Source: Polynucleobacter sp. (lineage in GTDB: Bacteria > Pseudomonadota > Gammaproteobacteria > Burkholderiales > Burkholderiaceae). From it: a DNA stretch of 33,601 bases. The notes under the pieces are model-generated. The model saw only the letters and a program-made list of their open reading frames with translations. It ran no database searches and was not told the origin of the DNA. Both the position numbers and the translations under genes were made by a program. This document shows positions 19,281 through 27,728 of the stretch, one piece after another (position 1 is the first letter of the stretch; the number at the start of each line of letters is the position of its first letter). Location: NCBI RefSeq assembly GCF_018500155.2, contig NZ_JAHBAK020000076.1:1-33601 (forward strand). The letters are read 5' to 3'.

Positions 19281-20591
19281 TTATGCCTGATCTCGCAAAA
19301 CGGGATCAGGCAAGGTCAGAGCAAAGGCTCGCGCGGCGCTTAATAAAAAACGATCCTTACCGGGTCCTGCGATCAGTTGCACGCCAACAGGCAGACCGCT
19401 GGGGCCGTACGATATGTTGATATTGATACATGGCAACCCAAGTAATGTCCATATTCTGCAAAATACAGGATCCCCGGTGCCATCTTTAATTAGCGGTGCT
19501 TCGCCAACAGCACTGGGCGCAATGATCAAATCAATGTCATCATCAAATAGCTGCTCAATGGCAGAACGTGCTAATGAAGCGGACAATAAATCTTTTGAAT
19601 ATTGTTCATAAGGGATGCTTGACCCTTCGTTTAATAGTTTATTAATTAATGGGCTGATTTTTTTGGAGTAGTGATTGCGTTCAAATGTGAGGCTGCGAGA
19701 CATTTCGCTAAGCATAATGCGTGTCTGAACATGACGAAGATCATGAAATAGTTCTGGCAGCACTAGATCGTTAACGGCGCATTTAGATATAGACTGAGCA
19801 GCATATCTGGCAAGCGCAATAGCATTCTGAGTCTCCTTGCTCGCAAGGCTCCAATCTGATGTTTTGCAAATATTGATCCGAGGTTTATTGTGAAGCTCTT
19901 CTACAGTAGATAGAGAAAGATCACCACTCATAGCGGCAACGCCCAGGGCTACATCTTCAACGGAACGCCCAAAACAACCTAGAGTGTCGAGAGAAAGCGA
20001 TAAGCTTTTCACGCCGGCAATACTGACTTTTCCAAAACTCGGCTTGAATCCAACAACCCCACAATAAGATGCGGGTCGGATAATTGAGCCTGCAGTTTGG
20101 CTGCCCGTGGCAATCGGAACCATAAAGTCTGCTACAGCCGCCGCCGATCCACTCGATGACCCCCCAGGGGAGTATTTTGAATCATGCGGATTCGTCGTTT
20201 TATTGCCTTTAAATGAGGCAAACTCGGTGGTGACGGTTTTTCCAAGAATGATCCCTCCGGCCTGACGCATTAAAGCAACCGAGACTGCATCCGCACTTGG
20301 GTAATGATGAGCATAAATTGGCGATCCGTAAGAGGTTGGAAGATCATAGGTGTCGAATAAATCTTTTACCCCAATCGGCAATCCGTGCAAAATCCCCTTA
20401 GAGACCCCTTTGTCGAAGCTTTTAGCCTGAATTAGAGCGTTTTCTTTCCCAAGACTAACCCATGCCTTAACGGTGCTTTCTCGATGTCCTATGCGGTCAA
20501 GGCAAGAGAGCAATAGGTCTGTGGCTCGAATATCCCTTTTGGATAGAGCTTTGACGGCTTGGGATGCGCTTAGGCTCTCTAGATCTTTCAT
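19281..20591 (-). CDS. Amidase (amidase-signature family)
   Basis: A Ser-cisSer-Lys amidohydrolase, presumably cytoplasmic since no signal peptide is visible. The catalytic Lys is K76 in GLPIGVKDLFD, the cis-Ser lies in SPGGSSSGSAAAVA (141-153), and the nucleophile is S169 in GSQTAGSIIRPAS. The family consensus at that last site is usually GTDTGGSIR; here it reads GSQTAGSII, a modest variation. Length 436 fits short amidases of the AtzF/GatA-like group, but the GatB/GatC partners are absent, so a glutamyl-tRNA role is unlikely. Substrate unknown. Its last codons form one arm of a hairpin at 19284-19312. The gene is convergent with the Bug gene (9-base gap) and divergent from the SprT-like gene. 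Confidence 0.9.
   Translation of the reverse strand: MKDLESLSASQAVKALSKRDIRATDLLLSCLDRIGHRESTVKAWVSLGKENALIQAKSFDKGVSKGILHGLPIGVKDLFDTYDLPTSYGSPIYAHHYPSADAVSVALMRQAGGIILGKTVTTEFASFKGNKTTNPHDSKYSPGGSSSGSAAAVADFMVPIATGSQTAGSIIRPASYCGVVGFKPSFGKVSIAGVKSLSLSLDTLGCFGRSVEDVALGVAAMSGDLSLSTVEELHNKPRINICKTSDWSLASKETQNAIALARYAAQSISKCAVNDLVLPELFHDLRHVQTRIMLSEMSRSLTFERNHYSKKISPLINKLLNEGSSIPYEQYSKDLLSASLARSAIEQLFDDDIDLIIAPSAVGEAPLIKDGTGDPVFCRIWTLLGLPCININISYGPSGLPVGVQLIAGPGKDRFLLSAARAFALTLPDPVLRDQA
19284..19312. terminator. Hairpin spanning the amidase 3' codons
   Basis: TGCCTGATCTCG (19284-19295) pairs with CGGGATCAGGCA (19301-19312) over 12 base pairs with one wobble and a CAAAA loop. It lies in the last amidase codons and 13 bases past the convergent Bug stop. 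No T-run follows on either strand, so it is either a weak terminator or an mRNA 3'-end stabiliser. Confidence 0.5.
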
Positions 20592-20659
20592 TTAGGTATT
20601 CTACTTTTGGTGGCGTATGATCGCAATTTATCTTTTGAATCTTAATTAAAGTCTGAAAA

Positions 20660-21322
20660 ATGAAGCAACATTCTGTACGTGAAGCATGGCTAGAGGATGC
20701 TGTAAAACACCTAGAGCCGATATTTTCAAAAGCGGGTTACGCAATTCCTCCTGTAAGAGTTTCCTGTGGGTTTCCTGCCTCAAGTAGCCCAAGAACTACT
20801 CTTGGCCAGTGTTGGCCAAGAGAGCGTTCGGGGGGCGGTGTTAATGAAATCTTTATTTCTCCCAAAATTGACGATCCAGTTCAGTTGCTAGATACACTTG
20901 TTCATGAGTTGTGTCACGCAGTGGACGACTGCTTTAGTGGTCATGGTGAGGATTTCAAAGGGATTGCTCAAACAGTCGGGCTCGAAGGTCCTGCCAGAAT
21001 GGCCCACGCAACTGAAGAGCTCACTGTAAAGCTAATGATGATTAGCCAAGAGCTTGGACCATACCCACATCAGGCGATTGTTTTTCCACCTCCAAAACCC
21101 AGTAATGCCACCAGAAGTAAAGCTAAATGTGGTCAATGCGGTTATGAAGTCACACTTTTAAAAAAATGGGCTAGCTATGGGGCGCCTATTTGCCCTAAAG
21201 ATAATATTCGCATGCAAGAAGATGTGCCCGAAACCATCGAAAATACGGAAAACTACGATAGTGAGTCCCTTGGTAAGAAATCAAATGGTTCTCATGACGA
21301 GATCCGGCGCGCGATTAGTTAA
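20660..21322 (+). CDS. SprT-like zinc metallopeptidase-domain protein
   Basis: The HEXXH motif HELCH is at 82-86, with a likely third ligand H95 in SGHGEDFKGIA, as in SprT/Spartan-like domains. A C-terminal zinc-ribbon-like segment has C157 and C160 (KCGQCGYE) and C178 (ICPKDN); a fourth cysteine is not obvious, so the ribbon may be incomplete. The last ~35 residues are acidic and low-complexity. Family members include SPRTN, which cleaves DNA-protein crosslinks, but the bacterial role here is unknown and no activity is claimed. Similar proteins occur in phages, yet no phage genes are adjacent. The 220-residue gene stands alone, divergent from the amidase (68-base gap) and 68 bases before the next gene. 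Confidence 0.82.
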   Translation: MKQHSVREAWLEDAVKHLEPIFSKAGYAIPPVRVSCGFPASSSPRTTLGQCWPRERSGGGVNEIFISPKIDDPVQLLDTLVHELCHAVDDCFSGHGEDFKGIAQTVGLEGPARMAHATEELTVKLMMISQELGPYPHQAIVFPPPKPSNATRSKAKCGQCGYEVTLLKKWASYGAPICPKDNIRMQEDVPETIENTENYDSESLGKKSNGSHDEIRRAIS

Positions 21323-21390
21323 GCAAGAAACGAGTACACTTTTCCTTGGGGTTTTTATCCCTGCAAATAAAAAATAAAGACAACTAACAC

Positions 21391-22482
21391 ATGAGTACAA
21401 AAAAGATATTTAAGAATCCAAAAATTGCAGTTATTCCAGGCGATGGTATTGGTAAAGAGGTAATGCCCGAGGGGCTGCGTTCTCTTGAGGCTGCAAATCA
21501 AAAGTTTGGTATCGGCATGCGGTTTGATCATTTTGATTTTGCTAGCTGTGATTACTATTTGAAGCACGGCAAGATGCTGCCAGATGATTGGTTTGATACG
21601 CTGATGCAATACGATGCCATTTTCTTTGGCGCAGTAGGCATGCCTAACATTCTTCCCGATCACGTTTCTTTATGGGGTAGCCTGATTCAGTTCCGTCGCG
21701 GATTTGATCAATACGTCAACTTACGACCTGTACGTTTATTGCCCGGCGTACCTTGTCCTTTGGCTAACCGCAAGCCTGGCGACATTGATTTTTTTGTCGT
21801 TCGTGAGAATACCGAAGGCGAATACTCTAGTGTCGGCGGAAAAATGTTTCCTGACACTGACCGAGAATTTGTGATTCAAGAATCGGTATTTACAAGACAA
21901 GGTGTCGATCGAATTTTGCAATATGCTTTCGATTTGGCTCAGAGCCGCCCCAAAAAGCATTTAACTTCTGCGACGAAATCCAATGGCATCGCCATTACCA
22001 TGCCGTATTGGGATGAACGTGTAGAGGCAATGGCGAAAAAATATTCTGATGTTCGCACTGATAAATATCATATTGATATTTTGGCTGCGCATTTCGTAAT
22101 GAATCCAGACCGTTTTGATGTTGTGGTGGCAAGCAATTTGTTTGGCGACATATTGTCAGATTTGGGGCCAGCATGCACTGGCACTATTGCAGTAGCACCA
22201 TCAGGAAGTATTAATCCTGAGGGTAAGTTTCCGTCATTATTTGAGCCGGTGCACGGCTCTGCGCCGGATATTTATGGAAAGATGATTGCCAATCCTATTG
22301 GACAAATTTGGAGCGCGGCCATGATGCTCGATCACCTTGGATACCCCCAAGCAGGCAATGCCATTTTTGCCGCCATTGAAAAGGTATTATCAGCAGGCGT
22401 AGGACATGCACCGCTAACGCCTGATCTTGGTGGTAAAGCTAAAACAGATGATTTAGGAAAGGCAATAGCTGCTGCTATTTAA
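21391..22482 (+). CDS. Tartrate dehydrogenase / D-malate dehydrogenase (decarboxylating)
   Basis: A member of the isocitrate/isopropylmalate dehydrogenase superfamily. The 363-residue protein begins KIAVIPGDGIGKEV (11-24), has FFGAVGMP near 78-85 and the substrate arginines in FRRGFDQYVNLRPVR (101-115) and VREN (138), the catalytic K196 in TSATKSNG, and metal-binding D253 and D257 in NLFGDILSDLG. The GMPNILPDHVSLWG segment and the overall sequence resemble the TtuC/DmlA group, which acts on L(+)-tartrate and D-malate with NAD+ and Mn2+/Mg2+, rather than LeuB. Which substrate is physiological cannot be decided. The ATG lacks a strong Shine-Dalgarno. Its terminator lies inside the convergent dnaQ gene. 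Confidence 0.88.
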   Translation: MSTKKIFKNPKIAVIPGDGIGKEVMPEGLRSLEAANQKFGIGMRFDHFDFASCDYYLKHGKMLPDDWFDTLMQYDAIFFGAVGMPNILPDHVSLWGSLIQFRRGFDQYVNLRPVRLLPGVPCPLANRKPGDIDFFVVRENTEGEYSSVGGKMFPDTDREFVIQESVFTRQGVDRILQYAFDLAQSRPKKHLTSATKSNGIAITMPYWDERVEAMAKKYSDVRTDKYHIDILAAHFVMNPDRFDVVVASNLFGDILSDLGPACTGTIAVAPSGSINPEGKFPSLFEPVHGSAPDIYGKMIANPIGQIWSAAMMLDHLGYPQAGNAIFAAIEKVLSAGVGHAPLTPDLGGKAKTDDLGKAIAAAI

Positions 22483-22492
22483 CGAATTAATG

Positions 22493-23203
22493 CTATTGGT
22501 TTTGAGATAAAGGACTCCAAACGGAGTCCTTTTTGCTGGACTTTGCAATCTCTGCCAAGATTTTCTCGTGCTGCTCTAGATCATCTTTGTTTGCGGCCAA
22601 TACTTTTAGATTGGTAGGCAGTGCTTTCGATTGTCCTTCAGAATCAGAGTCGACCGTGTAATCAATTAAATCGATTGAAAGGTCCTCTTGACCCCTCGTC
22701 ATAGCGATATACACTTCAGCTAAAAGTTGCGCGTCCAGTAGCGCTCCGTGTAATGTTCTATGTTCATTGCTGATATTAAAGCGATCACAAAGCGCATCTA
22801 AGGAATTGCGCTTGCCTGGGAACATTTGACGCGCGTCAAGCAGGGTGTCGATGATTTTAGAAGCGAGACCGCGAAAAGGTGGGCGTTTTAGTAGCGCGAA
22901 TTCATTATCTAAAAAGCCCAAGTCAAAGGCTGCGTTATGAATCACAATCTCGGCCCCATCCACAAATTCAATAAGCTGCTCCACAATATTGCCAAATACT
23001 GGCTTATCCGACAAAAATTCCCTCGATAAGCCGTGTACTGCAAAGGCTCCTGCGTCTATGTCGCGCTCGGGATTGATGTAATAGTGAAACGTACGATCAG
23101 TTAGGCGCCGATCGATAATTTCTACGCAACCAATTTCGATAATGCGATCGCCTGTTGCGGGATTTAAGCCTGTGGTTTCAGTATCAAGAATAACTTGGCG
23201 CAT
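22493..23203 (-). CDS. dnaQ: DNA polymerase III epsilon subunit (3'-5' proofreading exonuclease)
   Basis: DnaQ proofreads for the replicative polymerase. The Exo I motif ILDTETTGLNPATGDRIIEIG is at about 5-25 (catalytic D7 and E9), Exo II is HNAAFDLGFLDNEF at 89-102, and Exo III-epsilon is RTLHGALLDAQLLAEVY at 148-164. The C terminus (about 185-236) is the flexible tail expected to contact the polymerase alpha subunit. Length 236 is typical. The ATG shares one base with the stop of the RND pump gene (TAATG), so here dnaQ is the third gene of an efflux operon. The last codons contain a hairpin that terminates the facing gene. Confidence 0.97.
   Translation of the reverse strand: MRQVILDTETTGLNPATGDRIIEIGCVEIIDRRLTDRTFHYYINPERDIDAGAFAVHGLSREFLSDKPVFGNIVEQLIEFVDGAEIVIHNAAFDLGFLDNEFALLKRPPFRGLASKIIDTLLDARQMFPGKRNSLDALCDRFNISNEHRTLHGALLDAQLLAEVYIAMTRGQEDLSIDLIDYTVDSDSEGQSKALPTNLKVLAANKDDLEQHEKILAEIAKSSKKDSVWSPLSQNQ
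22509..22535 (+). terminator. Terminator of the tartrate/D-malate dehydrogenase gene, inside dnaQ
   Basis: AAAGGACTCC (22509-22518) pairs perfectly with GGAGTCCTTT (22523-22532) around AAAC and runs into TTTTT on +. It begins 26 bases after the dehydrogenase stop and lies within the last dozen codons of dnaQ on the other strand. On - the T-run is interrupted (TTTATCTC), so it should act mainly on +. Confidence 0.85.
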
Positions 23204-26200
23204 TACGTCCCCTCAAGCACTGATGGTGGAATTTCCATGGGACCATTACCTGCATATTTATCTAAATAAAGGTAGATGACAGGGGTAATGATCAAAGTCA
23301 CAAATTGTGAAAATATCAACCCGCCAGCAACACTAATACCTAGAGGTTGACGCAATTCTGCACCTGCTCCAAGTCCAAAAGCGATTGGGAGTGCACCCAT
23401 TAATGCAGCAAGGGTGGTCATCATGATGGGGCGAAAACGCAAGATACAAGCTTCTCTAATAGCCATTTCAGGTGATAAGCCTTTGGTGCGCTGCGCCTCA
23501 AGAGCAAAGTCAATCATCAAAATTGCATTCTTTTTGACAATACCAATGAGTAACAAAATACCGATGGAGGCAATCACCGTCAGTTCAAAGCCAAAAATAC
23601 GCAGAGCTAATATTGCGCCAATGGCAGCCGAAGGAAGTCCGGCAAGAATCGTGAGAGGATGAATGTAGCTTTCATACAGACATCCCAATAATATGTAAAT
23701 TACTCCGAGGGCTGCCAGTATGAGGATCACTTGACCTGATTGATTATCCTTAAATACTGCGGCATCACCACCATAACTGGTAATAATGGACGGCGGTAGA
23801 TTAATTTCTTTTTCAAATTTATCAATTGCTTTGGTGGCATCACCTAAAAAAACATCAGGCGCCAAATTAAAGGAGATTGTCACTGCTGGAATTTGCCCTT
23901 GATGGTTAACAGCAGTAGGCCCAACCGCGCGCACAAAAGTGGCTAGGCTAGACAACGGAATCAGTTTATCTGTGGCTTTACCCCTTACAAAAACTTTATT
24001 GAGATCGGTTTCAAACTGGCGATCATTTTCTGCCGTTTCAAGAATGACGTAATAAGTATTGACGGGCGTATAAATGGTAGAAACCTGTCGCTCACCAAAA
24101 GAGTTATATAAAGCCGACCGAATGTCCGCGATAGTAACGCCTGCTAAGGCAGCTTGCTCGCGATTGATTTCAATTCGAACATTTAGGCCTTTGAGTTGTG
24201 AATCGCTAGTCACATCTCTAAAAATTGGGTCAGCACGCATCTTTTGGGCCATCTTATCGGCCCACTCATTAACACCCTCAAAGCCAACACTTTGCAAAGT
24301 AAATTGATAACGGCTTTTGCTACTACGGCCTCCAAGTTGCAGGTTTTGGACAGGGCGCATATAGACTTGCAGACCTGGAATTTCTTTAAATTTGTTTCTT
24401 AATCCTTCGATGACTTTGCTCATCTTTTCTCGATCACCCTTTGGTTTTAGGATGATAAAAAAGCGCCCCGTGTTTCTTCCAGCACTTTGACCGCCACCGA
24501 GAATCGAAATCGACGTCGCTACATTGGGGTCGTTGTTCACAATCTCGGCAGCGCGATCCTGAAGCTCCAGCATGGCCTTAAAGGATGTATCTTCCGCCGC
24601 TTCAGTTGTTGCGGTAATTTGACCAATGTCTTCTTCAGGAAAGAATCCCTTAGGGCTATATATGAATAGAGCAACGGTAATAAAAAAAGTAGAGATGGCG
24701 CCCCAGAGTACTTTCTTGCGATTTTTTAATGCAAGGTCAAGGTAGTGAACATAGGTATTAAGGGTCCAGTTAAAGACGCGATCAAACTTTTTGGTGATTT
24801 CATATTCTTTACCATGGTCACCAGGCTTGGGTAAAAAACGGCTGCAGAGTAGGGGAACGATAGTTAATGAAACTACTGCTGAAACCAAGATTGAGAGTGA
24901 CACCACAACAGCAAATTCCCTAAATAGCAAACCGATGGGGCCAGCCATAAAAAAGAGAGGGATAAATACCGCAACTAAGGAAATTGAGATCGAGATGATC
25001 GTAAATCCAACTTCTTTACTGCCCTTAAGCGATGCCTTGAGGGGGTCCATACCTTCCTCTATATATCGCATGATATTTTCAAGCACCACAATGGCATCAT
25101 CAACCACTAGACCAACGGCAAGTGTGATACCCAGCAGTGAGATGTTGTCCAAGCTGTAGCCCAAAAAGTACAGCAAGAAAAATGCACCAATGAGCGAAAT
25201 GGGGAGGCTAATTGAAGGTATTAGGGTGGCTGATAAGCGTTTTAAAAATAAGAAGATCACCAAAACAACTAACAGGATTGTCAGAGCAAGCGTGATATTG
25301 ACATCGTGAATCGCTTCGATAATAGAGAGGGATCGATCGTTGATGAGAGTTAACTTAATCGATGCTGGCATCTGTTTTTGGAATGTAGGAAGTAACTTCT
25401 TCACTGCATTCACTACTTCGACGGTATTGGCGTTAGGTTGGCGCAAAATGCCAATTGCAATCGAACGCTCGCCGGCTGCAGTCGCAAACGTTTTTACATC
25501 TTCAAAACTCTCTTCAACATCAGCTACATCGCGAAGATATACTGGTAATCCATTGCGCTGCGCAATCACAAGGTTGGCAAATTCATCAGCTCTCACTAAT
25601 TGAGGATTGGCATAGATTGTGATGAGTTGACGAGGCCCATCTAGAGTACCTACCGGACTATTAGTGTTAGCTTTGTTTATTGCGGTAGCCAACTCCTCCA
25701 TCGTGATATTGCGATTACCTAGCGCATCTGGCTTTACGCTTACACGCACTGCATAGCGTTTTGCGCCGTATACCAATACCTGTGACACGCCGGTAATGGT
25801 CGAGATAGAGGGGGAGAGTAGATTTTCGGCGTAAGCATTGATCTCTGACAGACTTAAGGATGGCGAGCTCATCCGTATAACCAATACGGCAGTGTCAGCA
25901 GGATTCACCTTGCGGTATGACGGAGGTACTGTCATTTCAATGGGCAATCTTCTTTGCGCCCTGAGTAAAGCAGCCTGAACATCCACGGCTGCTTTATCAA
26001 TATCACGATCATTATTAAATTCCAGCGTGATACTGGTAGAGCCTAGAGTGTTCGTTGAGCTAATGACCTTAATGCCATCAATGGTTGAAAATTCTTTTTC
26101 GAGAGGAAGAGCAACGGAAGAAGCCATATTCTCCGGTGAAGCTCCCGGAAGGCTAGCGCTAACAGAAATGATAGGTGTGTTAAAGCTTGGCAGTGCAGCA

Positions 26201-26301
26201 ACGGGGATGTTGAAGTAGGCCACAGTTCCCGCTATGACAGTTGCTATGGAGAGCAACACCGTCATCACGGGTCGTCTAATGCATATTTCAGAAAGCGTCA
26301 T
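23203..26301 (-). CDS. RND-family efflux pump inner-membrane transporter (MdtB/MdtC-like)
   Basis: A proton-driven HAE1-type resistance-nodulation-division permease. The 1032-residue length and layout are standard: TM1 near 12-30, a large periplasmic loop to about 335, a TM block at about 336-540, a second loop, and a final TM block from about 860. The proton-relay aspartates D401/D402 (AVGLVVDDAIVVLENI) are present, as is the lysine of TM10 (LIGIVKKNAILMIDFA). The N-terminal SEICIRRPVMTVLLS and the sequence LPGASPENMASSVALPLE resemble MdtB/MdtC more than AcrB. Substrates unknown. The start overlaps the adaptor stop by ATGA, and the stop overlaps the dnaQ start by one base. No outer-membrane TolC-type partner is adjacent. 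Confidence 0.94.
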   Translation of the reverse strand: MTLSEICIRRPVMTVLLSIATVIAGTVAYFNIPVAALPSFNTPIISVSASLPGASPENMASSVALPLEKEFSTIDGIKVISSTNTLGSTSITLEFNNDRDIDKAAVDVQAALLRAQRRLPIEMTVPPSYRKVNPADTAVLVIRMSSPSLSLSEINAYAENLLSPSISTITGVSQVLVYGAKRYAVRVSVKPDALGNRNITMEELATAINKANTNSPVGTLDGPRQLITIYANPQLVRADEFANLVIAQRNGLPVYLRDVADVEESFEDVKTFATAAGERSIAIGILRQPNANTVEVVNAVKKLLPTFQKQMPASIKLTLINDRSLSIIEAIHDVNITLALTILLVVLVIFLFLKRLSATLIPSISLPISLIGAFFLLYFLGYSLDNISLLGITLAVGLVVDDAIVVLENIMRYIEEGMDPLKASLKGSKEVGFTIISISISLVAVFIPLFFMAGPIGLLFREFAVVVSLSILVSAVVSLTIVPLLCSRFLPKPGDHGKEYEITKKFDRVFNWTLNTYVHYLDLALKNRKKVLWGAISTFFITVALFIYSPKGFFPEEDIGQITATTEAAEDTSFKAMLELQDRAAEIVNNDPNVATSISILGGGQSAGRNTGRFFIILKPKGDREKMSKVIEGLRNKFKEIPGLQVYMRPVQNLQLGGRSSKSRYQFTLQSVGFEGVNEWADKMAQKMRADPIFRDVTSDSQLKGLNVRIEINREQAALAGVTIADIRSALYNSFGERQVSTIYTPVNTYYVILETAENDRQFETDLNKVFVRGKATDKLIPLSSLATFVRAVGPTAVNHQGQIPAVTISFNLAPDVFLGDATKAIDKFEKEINLPPSIITSYGGDAAVFKDNQSGQVILILAALGVIYILLGCLYESYIHPLTILAGLPSAAIGAILALRIFGFELTVIASIGILLLIGIVKKNAILMIDFALEAQRTKGLSPEMAIREACILRFRPIMMTTLAALMGALPIAFGLGAGAELRQPLGISVAGGLIFSQFVTLIITPVIYLYLDKYAGNGPMEIPPSVLEGT

Positions 26302-27617
26302 TTTTTCTCAGTGGCGTTTGCAGGTGTCTTGCTTGCTTCATCGGCCGGCTTCGTTTTGGCACCTTCTTTTGCTTCACGAATTTTGCTGCCGGGTCTGAGA
26401 TTTTGCTTGCCCTCTACAACAACTCTGTCGCCAGACTCTATGCCGGTGACTACTGAAGTTCCTTTGTACTCGTAGCTCACTTTGATAGGTTTAGCGCTCA
26501 CTTTATTGTCTTTGTCCACAACGTATACCAAACGACCTTTCGGGCTGATGACAATCGCTTCGGATGGAACTGCTAACGCATCGGTGATAGTTTTTGCGTT
26601 CAATGTCACCCTAGCAAATTGACCAGGTAGTAGCGTCATTTTTGGATTAGGAATTTGCGCGCGCACACGAACCGCAGCAATAGAAGGATCAACTTGATTA
26701 TCAATAACAAATACTTGTCCTTCGTAAACATTCTTACTGTCACCCCCAATTGATACTTTTACAGTCAGTGGTGTATCGGATTGTTTACCCTCTAAGAGGA
26801 TGGGGATGTCTCTTTCTGGAACGACAAATTGCACATTAATCGGATCTAGCTGAGTAATGGTTACCATCGCGCTAGTCGTTGATGTGGATGCAGGATTGGT
26901 TGCGCTGATTACTGTATTGCTAGCTTGCACCAAAGATCCAGGGAAGACATTGATGATGCCTGCTTTGCCGTTGATGGGTGAGCGAATAGTGTCAAAAGAA
27001 AGTTGAACCTCCGCAGCTTTAGCAGCAGCCTGTGCGGATTTAGCATTGGCCATTGAAGTCTCGAGACCTGCTTTTGAGATAAAGTTTTTTGCCACAAGCT
27101 CTTTGGCACGCAAGTACTGCTTTTGGGCGTCATCAGCCAATGCTCTCAGCTTTTCATAATTGGCTCGGTCATTGCGATCGTCTAATGTAAACAGTACTTG
27201 ACCTTCTTTTACATCTTCGCCATCTTTAATGTGTATCTTGGCGACAGTGTTGGTCACCATCGGGCGAATATCAACAATATTTCCGGAGACAATCGTTCCA
27301 GTTGCTTCAATGATTAAAGGAATATCTTTTTTTTCAACAACTACGCTAGTAATTGTTTGTGGTCCACTGCCCTTAGGGTTCGATGGAAAAAAGTACTCGT
27401 ATGCCTTAGATGCGCCATATAGCAAAACGATCACAATGAGAATGCGCCACTTATACTGGCTCAGCACTGTTTTGGCGGCAGATGGATTAACGGCTTTTAT
27501 TTTGGATACGTGGGGCGCTGTCTTGCCCCATAAGGTGCAGAGGCGTGCTGTACCCAAGTTTTTCAGTTGAACCAGTTTTCCAGCTAACTGATCAAGGTAA
27601 TTTTCGATTTTCGACAC
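26298..27617 (-). CDS. RND efflux periplasmic adaptor (membrane fusion protein, MdtA-like)
   Basis: The adaptor links the RND pump to an outer-membrane channel. The 439-residue protein has a hydrophobic anchor at about 57-70 (WRILIVIVLLYGAS), a lipoyl half-motif GNIVDIRPMVTNTVAKIHIKDG at about 112-133, a short alpha-helical hairpin at 150-200, the second lipoyl half (TIRSPINGKAGIINV), beta-barrel and membrane-proximal domains, and a charged Lys/Ala-rich tail. The start is GTG at 27617 after GAGACT; no other start exists upstream of the anchor except poor Val/Leu codons. Unusually, about 56 basic, non-hydrophobic residues precede the anchor, where MdtA-type proteins have only a few. It forms an operon with the RND gene. 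Confidence 0.92.
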   Translation of the reverse strand: MSKIENYLDQLAGKLVQLKNLGTARLCTLWGKTAPHVSKIKAVNPSAAKTVLSQYKWRILIVIVLLYGASKAYEYFFPSNPKGSGPQTITSVVVEKKDIPLIIEATGTIVSGNIVDIRPMVTNTVAKIHIKDGEDVKEGQVLFTLDDRNDRANYEKLRALADDAQKQYLRAKELVAKNFISKAGLETSMANAKSAQAAAKAAEVQLSFDTIRSPINGKAGIINVFPGSLVQASNTVISATNPASTSTTSAMVTITQLDPINVQFVVPERDIPILLEGKQSDTPLTVKVSIGGDSKNVYEGQVFVIDNQVDPSIAAVRVRAQIPNPKMTLLPGQFARVTLNAKTITDALAVPSEAIVISPKGRLVYVVDKDNKVSAKPIKVSYEYKGTSVVTGIESGDRVVVEGKQNLRPGSKIREAKEGAKTKPADEASKTPANATEKK

Positions 27618-27695
27618 AGTCTCGTTTTCTAGATTTTTTATCGTAAAAGTGCGTTTTTCGCTCTTATAAAGCTGGTCTATTCTCTCATATGCGCC

Positions 27696-27720
27696 AAAAA
27701 AGAGGGCATCGTCAGCCCTT
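27696..27720 (-). terminator. Terminator downstream of rnhA
   Basis: On the - strand AAGGGC (27720-27715) pairs with GCCCTC/T (27707-27702) around a 7-base loop and runs into six T's. The stem is short (5-6 base pairs). It separates rnhA from the efflux operon, which then needs its own promoter in 27618-27695. Confidence 0.65.
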
Positions 27721-27728
27721 AAAACGAG

